Below are positions 4,510 through 11,522 of a stretch of DNA of 11,522 nt, one piece after another. This DNA comes from Acetobacter sp. Its GTDB lineage: Bacteria; Pseudomonadota; Alphaproteobacteria; RF32; CAG-239. The stretch covers positions 1 through 11,522 of the forward strand of contig JAMPED010000044.1 in the NCBI GenBank assembly GCA_023665325.1, written 5' to 3'. The stretch's first letter is position 1. Each line of letters starts with the position of its first letter. Under the pieces are notes generated by a model. That model did no database searches and was not told the origin of the DNA. It saw nothing but the letters and a program-made list of their open reading frames with translations. A program made the position numbers and the translations under genes.

Positions 4510-6258
4510 CTATTTAGCCTGAAATAAAATTCCCCAAACATCCTCACCTTGTTCTTTACGTAAAACTAATGGATACGACATAATTTCCGTAAAACCAACA
4601 CTTTGTAAGATTTTGTTAATATAATCAGCACGATGCTTATAACGCCCGCTTGGGGTTAGATAATAATCTTGTCCCCGATTATCATCTGCCGATTCGATTG
4701 AAAACCAAACTTCAACACCTTTAAGATTTTGCAAAATTGCTTTCAAATCTCCTAAGTAACAAAATACATCAAACGCAATTACCAAGTCATACATTAGAGC
4801 AGGGGGATTATTGCGCAAAAAAGTCAAAATATCTTCTTGATACAAATTATTATAAACGCCTTTTAAACGCGCCTTAGCTATCATTTCAGCAGATACATCC
4901 ACACCATTAAACACCGTTTCCGCATTTCCCAGTGCCTCAGCCGCCAAACCCGTGCCACATCCAAGGTCAAGAACTTTTCCTTTAACCGCACCATATAGTT
5001 CTTTAAATTTAGCAATAATTTGCGGTTCAAGCTTACCCATTGTTATATCATAACTTTCTGCAAACGCATCAAATAATTTTTTGCTATAAATTACATCCGT
5101 ACCACCATCCATAGAACCACTAATACCAGCCAATAAACGTGCAGAAAATATATTTTCAGGCTCCTGTTTCTGCCAATTTTGAGCAATTTTTAACGCCAAT
5201 TCAGCATTTTCTTTATATAATAAAGATAACGTTTCTGAAAGATTGATAATAAATAACTGATTTTCCGGTGCTTTAAGATGAGCATTAAACAATAATCCTA
5301 GCGCTTCTTCCAAATCTCCAGTTTCTTTTAAAATAAGCGCCAAATTATAACTTATTTCTGGTTGCTCAGGCGCTAGCATTGCGGCTTGTCGATATTCTTC
5401 TAAGGCTTCCGCTATTCGTCCAGTTTCATAAAGCAAAATACCATAATTCAAATGCGCTCCCGCAATATCCCGACAGAAATCAAAACTCTTCAAATAATAT
5501 TTTTCAGCCTTTTCATAGTCTTTTAAAGCCAAATAAACATCCGCAGCCCCCAACCAAGCTGAAACATCTTTATCATCTAGATTCAAAACTTTATGATAAA
5601 AAGTTAAAGATTTATTAAAACTTTCAGATAAACGATAAAAATCAGCCAACGCCAATAAAGCATCTGTTCGCTCTGGTGCCGCCGCAACAGCTCGTTGCAA
5701 ATAATGCTCTTTTTGTACGGCATCAGTCACAAATTCCGCAGCTTTAAAGTTCGCTAAAAAATTATATCCATCTTCATCTGCAAGTTTAATAATCTTTTCT
5801 ATATCTTTGGTATATAAACATAAGTTCACCATAGCGTCGCTATAGTTAGCATCAATATCTAACGCCTTGCAGAAACTTTTAATTGCATTCTCAATCTCAC
5901 CTGTTTCAGCCTGTAATATACCTAAAAAATTCCATATTTCTTTAATAGAAGGACCCAATTCAGCCGCTTTTTTCATTGTTTCAAGTGCTTCAGGAGTCCG
6001 ATTTAACGCCTTATAAACCAACCCCAGATTAAAGAAATGAGCAAAAAATGGACGCGGTGCATATTTAATAGCCGTCAAAAAACAATCTGCCGCTCGAATT
6101 AAATCACCTTTACTCTGTGCCGTCAATCCCAGTAAATTCCATACATCAGAATTTTCAGGCATTACTTGCAACATTCTAAGGTAAATTCCTTCCGCTTCAT
6201 TTAACGCACCGGCATTCTGCAATTCAATTGCTTTTTGAAACATTAAATCATACGACAT
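4510..6258 (-). CDS. TPR-repeat protein fused to a class I SAM-dependent methyltransferase
   Basis: This is a 582-residue two-part protein. Residues about 1-345 are tandem tetratricopeptide repeats, with recurring W/Y..LG......G...A......A....P patterns (for example 40-70, 74-104, 108-138, 232-262, 266-296 and 300-330). A linker containing LFDAFAESYDITMGKLEPQ (395-413) is typical of TPR-methyltransferase proteins. It leads into a Rossmann-fold methyltransferase with motif I VLDLGCGTG (429-437), an acidic residue D454 after strand 2, and DLVIAFDVFCYLGDL (491-505). The TPR part likely binds a protein partner or substrate, and the methyl acceptor is unknown. The start has AAGGGA six bases upstream. 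It is co-oriented with the alpha/beta hydrolase upstream (73 bp gap). No clear terminator follows, so transcription may run into the small membrane protein gene. Confidence 0.92.
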   Translation of the reverse strand: MSYDLMFQKAIELQNAGALNEAEGIYLRMLQVMPENSDVWNLLGLTAQSKGDLIRAADCFLTAIKYAPRPFFAHFFNLGLVYKALNRTPEALETMKKAAELGPSIKEIWNFLGILQAETGEIENAIKSFCKALDIDANYSDAMVNLCLYTKDIEKIIKLADEDGYNFLANFKAAEFVTDAVQKEHYLQRAVAAAPERTDALLALADFYRLSESFNKSLTFYHKVLNLDDKDVSAWLGAADVYLALKDYEKAEKYYLKSFDFCRDIAGAHLNYGILLYETGRIAEALEEYRQAAMLAPEQPEISYNLALILKETGDLEEALGLLFNAHLKAPENQLFIINLSETLSLLYKENAELALKIAQNWQKQEPENIFSARLLAGISGSMDGGTDVIYSKKLFDAFAESYDITMGKLEPQIIAKFKELYGAVKGKVLDLGCGTGLAAEALGNAETVFNGVDVSAEMIAKARLKGVYNNLYQEDILTFLRNNPPALMYDLVIAFDVFCYLGDLKAILQNLKGVEVWFSIESADDNRGQDYYLTPSGRYKHRADYINKILQSVGFTEIMSYPLVLRKEQGEDVWGILFQAK

Positions 6259-6331
6259 ATCAATCCCTTAATTAAAAACATTATCAAGCTACAATCCCCG
6301 CTATCATAAGGTATAAACGCATAGCAATTTA

Positions 6332-7078
6332 TTAAATAAATTCATCCAACATCCGCCGTAAATCTGCAATATCTTCATCCCGTCCGAGTCTATGATCAGA
6401 ATTTTTACTCAAAATCACCTTAACATCATCACTTATCAATTTTTCAGCAATCAAAATCGCCGTTTGCCATTGGAGCGCAGCATCTTTCATTCCTTGCAAC
6501 AACCGCACTTTACCAGAATACGGAATAACCTCTTTGTTAAGCATCAGATTCTCATCAGCTGATGCAATCATCTTTGCCGTAATCGTATAAACAAAATCAT
6601 TAACCGGAAACTCTATCTTACCATTTTGGCGTAAAATTTCTCTAATTTCAGGCGTAAGATTCGCATCAAAATATTTCTTCAAAAAATCAGGCGCAGCTGC
6701 AAACCCTAGCATTCCTTTAACTTTCTCCGGAAATTGACACGCCGCCATCAGTGAGAGCCATCCCCCAAGAGAGGCACCCGCCACCACCACATCGCCCTCA
6801 ACCATCTCGCCAACAATCTCAAAAATCTGTTGTTTATAAGTATTTATTGTTGTTTCTTCAAATCGGCTCACATCACTACCGTGTCCAGCCAACTCGTGCC
6901 TAAAAAAGCCCATTCCGTGCTCAATACACCATTGTTTAACAGCCTCAGGCTTTCTCCCCATCGGATCAGAACAAAATCCGTGTGTATAAACCACAGTAAA
7001 ACTTTGAGTTTTCCCTGTAATCGGCTTAATATATTCGCAAAATGTGGTATGTCCGTTTTTGAATGTGATTTTTTGCAT
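6332..7078 (-). CDS. Alpha/beta hydrolase (ABHD10-like serine hydrolase)
   Basis: This is a predicted cytoplasmic serine hydrolase, probably an esterase or thioesterase. The core features are an oxyanion region YTHGFCSDPMGRK (31-43), the pattern FRHELAGHGSDVSRFEETTI (59-78), a nucleophile elbow GASLGG with S103, acidic D199 in RLLQGMKDAALQW, and H229 in SKNSDHRLGRDED. The paired motifs (HGF.SD, GHG.S, DHRL.R) are those of the family related to mitochondrial ABHD10, which is widespread in alphaproteobacteria. No signal peptide is present and the length (248 aa) is normal. The start is supported by GAGGTG five bases upstream. Divergent transcription from the glycosyltransferase gene leaves only 46 bp between the two start codons, so one or both promoters may lie inside the opposite coding region. 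The substrate is unknown. Confidence 0.9.
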   Translation of the reverse strand: MQKITFKNGHTTFCEYIKPITGKTQSFTVVYTHGFCSDPMGRKPEAVKQWCIEHGMGFFRHELAGHGSDVSRFEETTINTYKQQIFEIVGEMVEGDVVVAGASLGGWLSLMAACQFPEKVKGMLGFAAAPDFLKKYFDANLTPEIREILRQNGKIEFPVNDFVYTITAKMIASADENLMLNKEVIPYSGKVRLLQGMKDAALQWQTAILIAEKLISDDVKVILSKNSDHRLGRDEDIADLRRMLDEFI

Positions 7079-7124
7079 TTCGGCACCTCATAAAATTAAC
7101 TAATTAAGAGGTATATATAACCAA

Positions 7125-8285
7125 ATGAGTAAAGATAAAGTAAAAGCACCAATAGTTTTGCAGGTTTTGCCAGAATTAGGGCAGGGCGGTGTAGAGCTGG
7201 GAACCATCCAAATTGCTGAAGCCCTAACCGAACAGGGAATAAAAAACTTTGTTGCAAGCCGTGGCGGCAGAATGGAATTTCAACTTGAAAGAATGGGCGT
7301 AAAACATTTTAAGTTAGATTTGAAAACCAAAAATCCAATTAAAATTATCCGAAATGCCAATAAACTTGCCGAGATAATAAAAAAAGAGGGCGTAAATATT
7401 GTCCACGCACGTTCACGAGCTCCAGCTTGGAGCGCCTATCTGGCAGCCAAAAAAGCTAATGTACATTATATGACCACTTTCCACGGCACTTATGGTTTAG
7501 GTCCGAAAGGGATAAAAAAACTATATAATAAGGTAATGACCTTTGGGGAAAAAGTGATTGTAATTTCTTCACACATCAAACGCCACGTTATGGAAAATTA
7601 TCATACACCAGAAGAAAAGTTAGTATTTATCCACCGTTGTGTAGATGTTGAAAAATTTAATCCAGCCAATGTTACGCCAGAACGATTAAAAACAATGATT
7701 GAGCAATATGAATTGCCAACAGATAAGAAAATCATCCTCTTAATTGGACGTTTAACGCGCTGGAAAGGGCAAGAGCTCTTAATTGACGCCTTAGCAAAAA
7801 TTAAAGAACGTGGCGATTTTCATTGTGTATTTACCGGAGATGACCAAGGGCGCACCAAATATACCGAAGGACTAATCAATAAAATAAAAGAATATGGAAT
7901 GCAGGGAATGTTTACCTTCATCAAACACACCGACGATGTGCCCGCGTTAATGAAAGCGTGTGATATAGTTGTTTCCGCCTCAATTGAACCAGAAGCCTTT
8001 GGGCGTATCGCCGCTGAAGGGGAGGCAATGGGGAAAATTGTGTTAGCATCAAACATTGGTGGGTCGTTAGATAACTTAAAAGATGGTATTACTGGCCGCC
8101 ACTTTATCTCTGGTGATGTAGGTGATTTAAGCCAAAAGCTCGAGTGGGCATTAAGCTTATCCGAAAGCGAGCGTAAAAAAATCTCCGCAGCTGCTGAAAA
8201 TTTTGTAAAAGAAAACTTTACAAAACAAATAATGTGTGATAAAACCATTGCCGTCTATCGTTCATTGGTAGACATAGAACAATAA
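7125..8285 (+). CDS. Glycosyltransferase family 4 (GT-B fold)
   Basis: This enzyme transfers a sugar from a nucleotide-sugar donor, probably in lipopolysaccharide or other surface-glycan synthesis (inferred from the family). The N-terminal acceptor domain begins with VLPELGQGGVE (14-24) and contains NIVHARSR (91-98) and TTFHGTYG (117-124). The C-terminal donor domain begins at about 200 with ILLIGRLTRWKGQELLIDAL (204-223) and carries the EX7E motif E290...E298 in EPEAFGRIAAEGEAMG, then VLASNIGG (306-313). The retaining GT4 class is clear, but donor and acceptor are not. An AAGAGGT sits about 12 bases before the ATG, longer than ideal. The gene lies 29 bp before thrS on the same strand, so the two are probably co-transcribed. 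The pairing of a surface-glycan enzyme with thrS looks like positional rather than functional linkage. Confidence 0.93.
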   Translation: MSKDKVKAPIVLQVLPELGQGGVELGTIQIAEALTEQGIKNFVASRGGRMEFQLERMGVKHFKLDLKTKNPIKIIRNANKLAEIIKKEGVNIVHARSRAPAWSAYLAAKKANVHYMTTFHGTYGLGPKGIKKLYNKVMTFGEKVIVISSHIKRHVMENYHTPEEKLVFIHRCVDVEKFNPANVTPERLKTMIEQYELPTDKKIILLIGRLTRWKGQELLIDALAKIKERGDFHCVFTGDDQGRTKYTEGLINKIKEYGMQGMFTFIKHTDDVPALMKACDIVVSASIEPEAFGRIAAEGEAMGKIVLASNIGGSLDNLKDGITGRHFISGDVGDLSQKLEWALSLSESERKKISAAAENFVKENFTKQIMCDKTIAVYRSLVDIEQ

Positions 8286-8314
8286 CTAAAACTTTAATAA
8301 TCAAGGGGTATACT

Positions 8315-10243
8315 ATGATTAAGATTGAACTGCCTGATGGCAGCATAAAGGAAGTTGAGAGCCAAATTACAGGTCTCGAACTTGCAGAAAGCATAAGTCA
8401 TAATCTGGCGAAAGCCGCATTAGCCGTTGAAATTGACGGCACATTAAAAGACGTCACTACCCCAATAACTACTAACGCCAAAGTGCGCATTATTACAGCA
8501 AAAGACAAAGAAGGCTTAGAAATTCTACGTCACTCTTGCTCACACGTAATGTCTGAGGCTGTTAAAGAACTTTGGTCAGATGTTCAAGTAACGATTGGAC
8601 CGTTCATTGAAAATGGTTTTTACTATGATTTTTCTCGTAAAGAACCGTTTACAACTGAAGATTTTGAAAAAATTGAAGCTAAAATGCACGAAATCGTAAA
8701 GCGTGATGAAAAAATTACGCGTGAAGTTGTAAGCCGCGATGATGCTATCGCTCTGTTCAAATCTCGTGGAGAACATTATAAAGTAGAGATTATAGAAGAT
8801 TTACCTGCAGATGCAGAAATTTCTCTTTATAGACAAGGTGATTATGTTGATTTATGCCGTGGTCCACACGTTCCAAGTACCAGCAAAATCGGCGAAGCTT
8901 TTAAACTGATGAAAGTAGCGGGTGCATATTGGCGCGGCGATTCCAATAACGAAATGTTACAGCGTATCTATGCAACTGCTTGGACAGATAAAAAAGATTT
9001 AAAAGAATATCTAGAGCGCATTGAAGAAGCCGCTAAGCGTGATCACCGCAAACTCGGCAAAGAAATGGATTTATTCCACTTTGAGCCAGAATATGCCCCT
9101 GGTGCTGTTTTCTGGCACGATAAGGGCTATAAAGTTTACCGTCGGTTAATTGAATATATGCGTAATCGCCAAAATCATAATGGTTACGAAGAAATCTGCA
9201 CCCCACGCATTATGGATAGATGTTTGTGGGAAACATCTGGCCACTGGGAAAAATATGGTGCCCATAACTATTCTGGTCAAACTGAAGATGGCAAAATGTT
9301 CTGCATTAAGCCGATGAACTGCCCTGGAGGTTTGTTGGTTTATAAGCAGGGGATTAAGAGCTACCGTGACTTACCGTTAAGAATGGCAGAGTTCGGCAAG
9401 GTAAACCGCTACGAAGCTTCCGGTGCATTGATGGGGTTGATGCGTGTCCGTGAGTTCACCCAAGATGATGCGCACATCTTCTGCACACCAGAGCAAATGG
9501 AAGAAGAATGCATCTCTACAATGAAACTGATTTTTGATATTTATAAAGATTTCGGTTTTGATAAGATTAAAATTTATCTTTCTACACGTCCAGAAAAGCG
9601 TATTGGTTCAGATGAAATTTGGGATATATCCGAAAAATCTTTAGCAAACGCTTTGGAAAGACACGGTTATGAATATGAAATCAATGAAGGCGAGGGCGCT
9701 TTCTATGGTCCAAAATTAGAATTCATCTTGCGTGATGCTATCGGTCGTGAATGGCAATGTGGCACAATTCAAGTAGATATGAATTTACCTCAACGTTTTG
9801 ACATCTCATACATTGGTGAAGATGGCGAAAAACACCAACCGGTAATGTTACACCGTGCGCTGTTTGGTTCTATAGAACGCTTCTTGGGTATTTTGATTGA
9901 ACACCACGCCGGCAAATTACCTTTATGGCTATCTCCGGAACAAGTTGTCGTTACGCCAGTCGTTTCTGCATTTGACGGCTATGCTGAAGAAGTTGCAAAA
10001 GCTTTGCGTCAAGCTGGTCTAAGCGCTAAAACAGACTTAAGAAACGAAAAGATTAACTATAAAATCCGTGAACATTCGCTTGAGAAAATTCCGGTAATTA
10101 TGGTTGTAGGTGCTAAGGAAGAAGCGGAAAAAACGGTAACTATCCGTCGTTTAGGTTCAGACAAGCAAGAGGTAAAATCTTTAGCCGACGCTATTCGCGA
10201 TTTAGCTGAAGAAGCAAAAATGCCTCATCTAACCGAAGCATAA
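8315..10243 (+). CDS. thrS: Threonyl-tRNA synthetase
   Basis: ThrRS charges tRNA-Thr with threonine and edits mischarged serine. Domain order is complete: TGS domain (1-61), editing domain with HSCSH (H73, H77) and DLCRGPH (C181, H185), class II catalytic core (about 245-535) and anticodon-binding domain (about 540-642). Zinc ligands C336 (NCPGG), H387 (DDAHIF) and H513 (MLHRALFGSIERF) are present, as is R365 (KVNRYEASG). All are shifted by two from the E. coli numbering. The length of 642 aa is typical. The start has AAGGGG six bases upstream. No T-box or operator-like tRNA mimic is visible in the 29-bp gap before it. A strong terminator follows at 10263-10299. Confidence 0.98.
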   Translation: MIKIELPDGSIKEVESQITGLELAESISHNLAKAALAVEIDGTLKDVTTPITTNAKVRIITAKDKEGLEILRHSCSHVMSEAVKELWSDVQVTIGPFIENGFYYDFSRKEPFTTEDFEKIEAKMHEIVKRDEKITREVVSRDDAIALFKSRGEHYKVEIIEDLPADAEISLYRQGDYVDLCRGPHVPSTSKIGEAFKLMKVAGAYWRGDSNNEMLQRIYATAWTDKKDLKEYLERIEEAAKRDHRKLGKEMDLFHFEPEYAPGAVFWHDKGYKVYRRLIEYMRNRQNHNGYEEICTPRIMDRCLWETSGHWEKYGAHNYSGQTEDGKMFCIKPMNCPGGLLVYKQGIKSYRDLPLRMAEFGKVNRYEASGALMGLMRVREFTQDDAHIFCTPEQMEEECISTMKLIFDIYKDFGFDKIKIYLSTRPEKRIGSDEIWDISEKSLANALERHGYEYEINEGEGAFYGPKLEFILRDAIGREWQCGTIQVDMNLPQRFDISYIGEDGEKHQPVMLHRALFGSIERFLGILIEHHAGKLPLWLSPEQVVVTPVVSAFDGYAEEVAKALRQAGLSAKTDLRNEKINYKIREHSLEKIPVIMVVGAKEEAEKTVTIRRLGSDKQEVKSLADAIRDLAEEAKMPHLTEA

Positions 10244-10262
10244 TATTTCATACACAAATGAT

Positions 10263-10299
10263 AAAAACGCGGTAAGCCTCCAAGCCCCGCGTTTTTTTT
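10263..10299 (+). terminator. Intrinsic terminator after thrS
   Basis: AAAAACGCGG (10263-10272) pairs perfectly with CCGCGTTTTT (10287-10296), and the T run continues to 10299. It lies 19 bp after the thrS stop. The symmetric A/T tracts mean it could also act on the minus strand. Confidence 0.92.
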
Positions 10300-10367
10300 G
10301 GGGGGATATTTACATCCATTTCCTTCTTCATCCGACGTTTCTCTGTCATCCCTCTCTTTAAGCGCAC

Positions 10368-10413
10368 CGTCATTGCGAGCGCCGCCGTAAGGCATAAGCG
10401 CGTGGCAATCCAC
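10368..10413. repeat. Interspersed repeat R1, copy 2 (variant centre)
   Basis: The outer parts cgtcattgcgag and cgtggcaatccac are the same as at 71-107. The centre is replaced by a different hairpin (cgccgccgtaaggcataagcg). It is one arm of a head-to-head pair with 10453-10485. Confidence 0.8.
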
Positions 10414-10452
10414 AGACAGAAAGCCGCAAGGCTTTACAAACCCTCTCCCGTT

Positions 10453-10485
10453 GGATTGCCACGGGCTAAAGCCCTCGCAATGACG
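10453..10485. repeat. Interspersed repeat R1, copy 3 (inverted)
   Basis: The unit ggattgccacggg ... ccctcgcaatgacg is the reverse orientation of R1 with a gggctaaagccc central hairpin. With 10368-10413 it makes a large inverted pair spanning about 118 bp. Confidence 0.8.
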
Positions 10486-10502
10486 TATAATAAAGATTGC
10501 CC

Positions 10503-10564
10503 GCTCGTTAAAAATCACACCACCCCCATATCGCAGCCCTAATCGTTGCAGGTGGCGCTGCCAC
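10503..10564. repeat. Interspersed repeat R4, copy 2
   Basis: It combines gctcgttaaaaatcacac (10503-10520, identical to 138-155) and a core from cgcagccct to gtggcgctgccac (10532-10564). The core matches 11031-11062 with a one-base length difference. A separate perfect hairpin AGTGAC-gca-GTCACT follows at 10578-10592. Confidence 0.75.
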
Positions 10565-10600
10565 CAATCCACAAACCAGTGACGCAGTCACTCCATACCC

Positions 10601-10649
10601 GTCATCCCTCTCGGGCAGCCAGCTCCGCTGCCCGAGTCAAGGGATCTCA
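10601..10649. repeat. Interspersed palindromic repeat R2, copy 3
   Basis: The unit gtcatccctc ... gtcaagggatctcat has a 10-bp central stem (ctcgggcagc / gctgcccgag). It directly abuts the stop codon of the HTH gene at 10650, so its hairpin will be at the 3' end of that transcript. Confidence 0.8.
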
Positions 10650-10937
10650 TCATTTCTCCTGCGGCGGCATATCCTTTAACGTAATCTCAAACGTCTTCCC
10701 GTAATACTTGAGTAGCATCCCGATAACCTCCCAACGCATCTTACCAATACCAAGTTCGTGCGATTCAATCCGCTCCGGAAGAACCTTTATCGCGGTACTC
10801 ACTTCCTCTAGCTTTAGCTTGCGGGAAATACGCTCTTGCAACAACGCCGCTGCAATTTTAGTCTTAAACTTTTTGCGCATCGTCTTCATACGCTGATGCC
10901 GATGGTTAATTTCTTCTAATGTAAAACTAAATGTCAT
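10650..10937 (-). CDS. XRE/Cro-like helix-turn-helix protein, 95 aa (cassette B)
   Basis: This is a small putative DNA-binding protein paralogous to the one at 692-961. A basic N-terminus (HRHQRMKTMRKKFK, 12-25) is followed by an HTH-like region: LLQERISRKLKLEEVSTAIKV (32-52), then ERIESHELGIGKMRW (55-69), then YYGKTFEITLKD (78-89). By eye about 20 of 59 aligned residues match the first paralogue, with shared ER..R.L.L, ELG, WE, GK, and EI.L.D positions. The ATG at 10937 is preferred. GGAG lies nine bases upstream, and the surrounding bases (GGAGTTT..., then ATTATG) match those before the cassette A start, so the in-frame ATG at 10952 is probably part of the ribosome binding site. A structured RNA and terminator precede the gene, as in cassette A. 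Repeat R2 abuts its stop. Function is unknown. Confidence 0.8.
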   Translation of the reverse strand: MTFSFTLEEINHRHQRMKTMRKKFKTKIAAALLQERISRKLKLEEVSTAIKVLPERIESHELGIGKMRWEVIGMLLKYYGKTFEITLKDMPPQEK

Positions 10938-10960
10938 AATCTTAAACTCCATATTTAATT

Positions 10961-11070
10961 AAAACAAAAACTGACACTGAACAGCTACCTACTAAAACTT
11001 TGAGCGTAGCGGTATAAATCATCTACAAACCGCAGCCCTATCGTTGCAGGTGGCGCTGCCACAGTGCCAG
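10961..11070 (-). terminator. Terminator of structured RNA B with an 82-nt loop
   Basis: On the minus strand CTGGCACTG (11070-11062) pairs with CAGTGTCAG (10979-10971) as a 9-bp stem with one G-U pair, followed by TTTTTGTTTT. It is homologous to the 989-1021 terminator, but its loop is 82 nt (10980-11061) instead of 7 nt and holds a copy of repeat R4. Whether it still terminates well is uncertain. Confidence 0.7.
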
Positions 11071-11192
11071 GGAGTTCAACAATCACTTAGATATGACTCT
11101 TATGGCCTTCAATATATAGCCATAAGCTCCCTGACTAAGCAAGGAATAAATCTAAGAGAGCCGTTGAAAGCCCTGACGACATCTCTGCCGAC
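10971..11192 (-). ncRNA. Structured RNA B, upstream of HTH gene (family not recognised)
   Basis: This is the second copy of the RNA at 997-1142, on the minus strand and about 80% identical over the shared 130 nt. Helices are: P1, 11171-11175 with 11068-11072; P2, 11162-11167 with 11076-11081; P3, 11150-11156 with 11086-11092; and an 8-bp hairpin, 11119-11126 with 11099-11106, with an invariant 12-nt loop (11107-11118). Substitutions relative to copy A are largely paired and keep the helices. The segments GUCAGGG (11177-11171) and GUCAGGGAG (11135-11127) and the UUCCUUGCUU stretch are conserved. The terminator arm is split from its partner by an 82-nt insertion. The predicted transcript is about 220 nt. 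Confidence 0.8.
11031..11062. repeat. Interspersed repeat R4, copy 3, inside a terminator loop
   Basis: The sequence cgcagccctatcgttgcagg followed by tggcgctgccac matches 10532-10564. It includes a GTGGC-gct-GCCAC hairpin (11050-11062). It lies in the loop of the structured RNA B terminator and is absent from the homologous 7-nt loop of RNA A. Confidence 0.8.
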
Positions 11193-11198
11193 CTACAC

Positions 11199-11226
11199 AC
11201 TATAAAACAAAATTCATAAAAGTAAA
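11199..11226 (-). promoter_or_regulatory. Promoter of structured RNA B
   Basis: On the minus strand TTTACT (11226-11221), a 16-bp spacer and TATAGT (11204-11199) predict a start near 11192. Boxes and spacing are identical to those of RNA A (1149-1176). Confidence 0.75.
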
Positions 11227-11259
11227 GTTAATTTTTCCACTCTCCCTCTCTTTAAGCGT

Positions 11260-11282
11260 CCCTCCCCCCTGGAGGGGGAGGG
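11260..11282. repeat. GC-rich perfect hairpin
   Basis: CCCTCCCCC (11260-11268) and GGGGGAGGG (11274-11282) form a 9-bp stem with a 5-nt loop, followed by gtgtagggtgaggggg. It is seen once in this window, and it looks like another short intergenic repeat. It lies upstream of the RNA B promoter. Confidence 0.6.
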
Positions 11283-11316
11283 TGTAGGGTGAGGGGGAAA
11301 ACAATCCATCCTCCTT

Positions 11317-11353
11317 CGTCATTGCGAGGAGCGTTAGCGACGTGGCAATCCAT
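11317..11353. repeat. Interspersed repeat R1, copy 4
   Basis: This is almost identical to 71-107, including the gagcgttagcgac centre. Confidence 0.85.
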
Positions 11354-11362
11354 AAATACCCC

Positions 11363-11440
11363 CATACTCTCACGAGATCGCTTGACTTCGCTACGCTCAG
11401 AGCGATGACACATTAAAAGAAACAAAAACCATACTCGCTT
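11363..11440. repeat. Interspersed repeat R3, copy 3
   Basis: The unit catactctcacgagatcgct ... agcgatgaca, then the attaaaagaaacaaaa tail and catactcgctt, is closest to the copy at 1212-1286. As there, it lies upstream of a structured-RNA promoter and is followed by an R2 copy. Confidence 0.8.
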
Positions 11441-11445
11441 CTCTC

Positions 11446-11483
11446 TGTCATCCCTCGGGGCAACGCCCCGTCAAGGGATCTCC
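11446..11483. repeat. Interspersed palindromic repeat R2, copy 4
   Basis: The unit tgtcatccctc ... gtcaagggatctcc has a central ggggcaacgcccc hairpin. It directly follows R3, as at 1294-1335. Confidence 0.8.
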
Positions 11484-11507
11484 TCGCCCCAAGCGTTCCA
11501 CCCCTCC

Positions 11508-11522
11508 CGTCATTGCGAGGAG
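11508..11522. repeat. Interspersed repeat R1, copy 5 (cut by window end)
   Basis: The first 15 bases of R1 (cgtcattgcgaggag) are present before the window stops. Confidence 0.7.

Noticed and set aside
7820..8248. 142-aa minus-strand open frame inside the glycosyltransferase
   Set aside because: It is antisense to an intact, well-recognised GT4 gene and has no family resemblance.
8286..8314. T-box or tRNA-like operator controlling thrS
   Set aside because: The gap before thrS is only 29 bp and holds just a ribosome binding site.
10225..10572. 115-aa minus-strand open frame over the thrS 3' end
   Set aside because: It is made of repeat sequences (R1, R4), crosses the thrS terminator and has no plausible protein family or ribosome binding site.
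1..11522. CRISPR array
   Set aside because: The repeats are scattered singly, are palindromic with variable centres, and are not separated by regular spacers. No cas gene is present.

Overview
The window looks like a piece of an AT-rich alphaproteobacterial chromosome, probably from an uncultured, host-associated lineage. This is an inference. It rests on an ABHD10-like alpha/beta hydrolase of the kind common in alphaproteobacteria, on housekeeping genes of proteobacterial type, and on many short palindromic repeats typical of such genomes. No tRNA or rRNA gene, transposase, integrase or CRISPR array is visible.

Layout. Positions 1-210 hold interspersed repeats. 217-661 is an orphan gene (115 aa) with a clear promoter and terminator. 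692-1177 is a compact minus-strand cassette: a sigma70-like promoter, a structured RNA of about 145 nt, an intrinsic terminator, then a small XRE/Cro-type helix-turn-helix gene. 1212-1335 is repeats. 1363-3601 carries three minus-strand genes: RNase HI (rnhA), a Schlafen/AlbA_2-domain protein and lemA. 3602-4509 is largely non-coding but contains hairpins, terminator-like elements and a 59-aa single-pass membrane protein gene (4221-4400). 4510-7078 carries a TPR-methyltransferase fusion and an alpha/beta hydrolase on the minus strand. 7125-10243 carries a GT4 glycosyltransferase and threonyl-tRNA synthetase (thrS) on the plus strand, ending in a strong terminator. 10300-11522 is a repeat-rich zone around a second copy of the RNA-HTH cassette (10650-11226).

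The main discovery candidate is the duplicated RNA-HTH cassette. The two RNAs are about 80% identical by eye. Their differences include compensatory base-pair changes in three helices, and an apical 12-nt loop is invariant. Both RNAs start from the same promoter architecture and end in a terminator placed just before a ribosome binding site and an HTH gene. The two HTH proteins share only about a third of their residues, so the RNA is better conserved than the protein. Two GUCAGGG segments in each RNA can pair with the segment that also forms the 5' arm of the terminator, which suggests a transcription-attenuation switch. In the second copy, 82 nt including an interspersed repeat sit exactly in the terminator loop, leaving both arms intact. 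I do not recognise this RNA as a known family.

Four or more families of short palindromic repeats (called R1 to R4 here) cluster around both cassettes and directly abut several genes.
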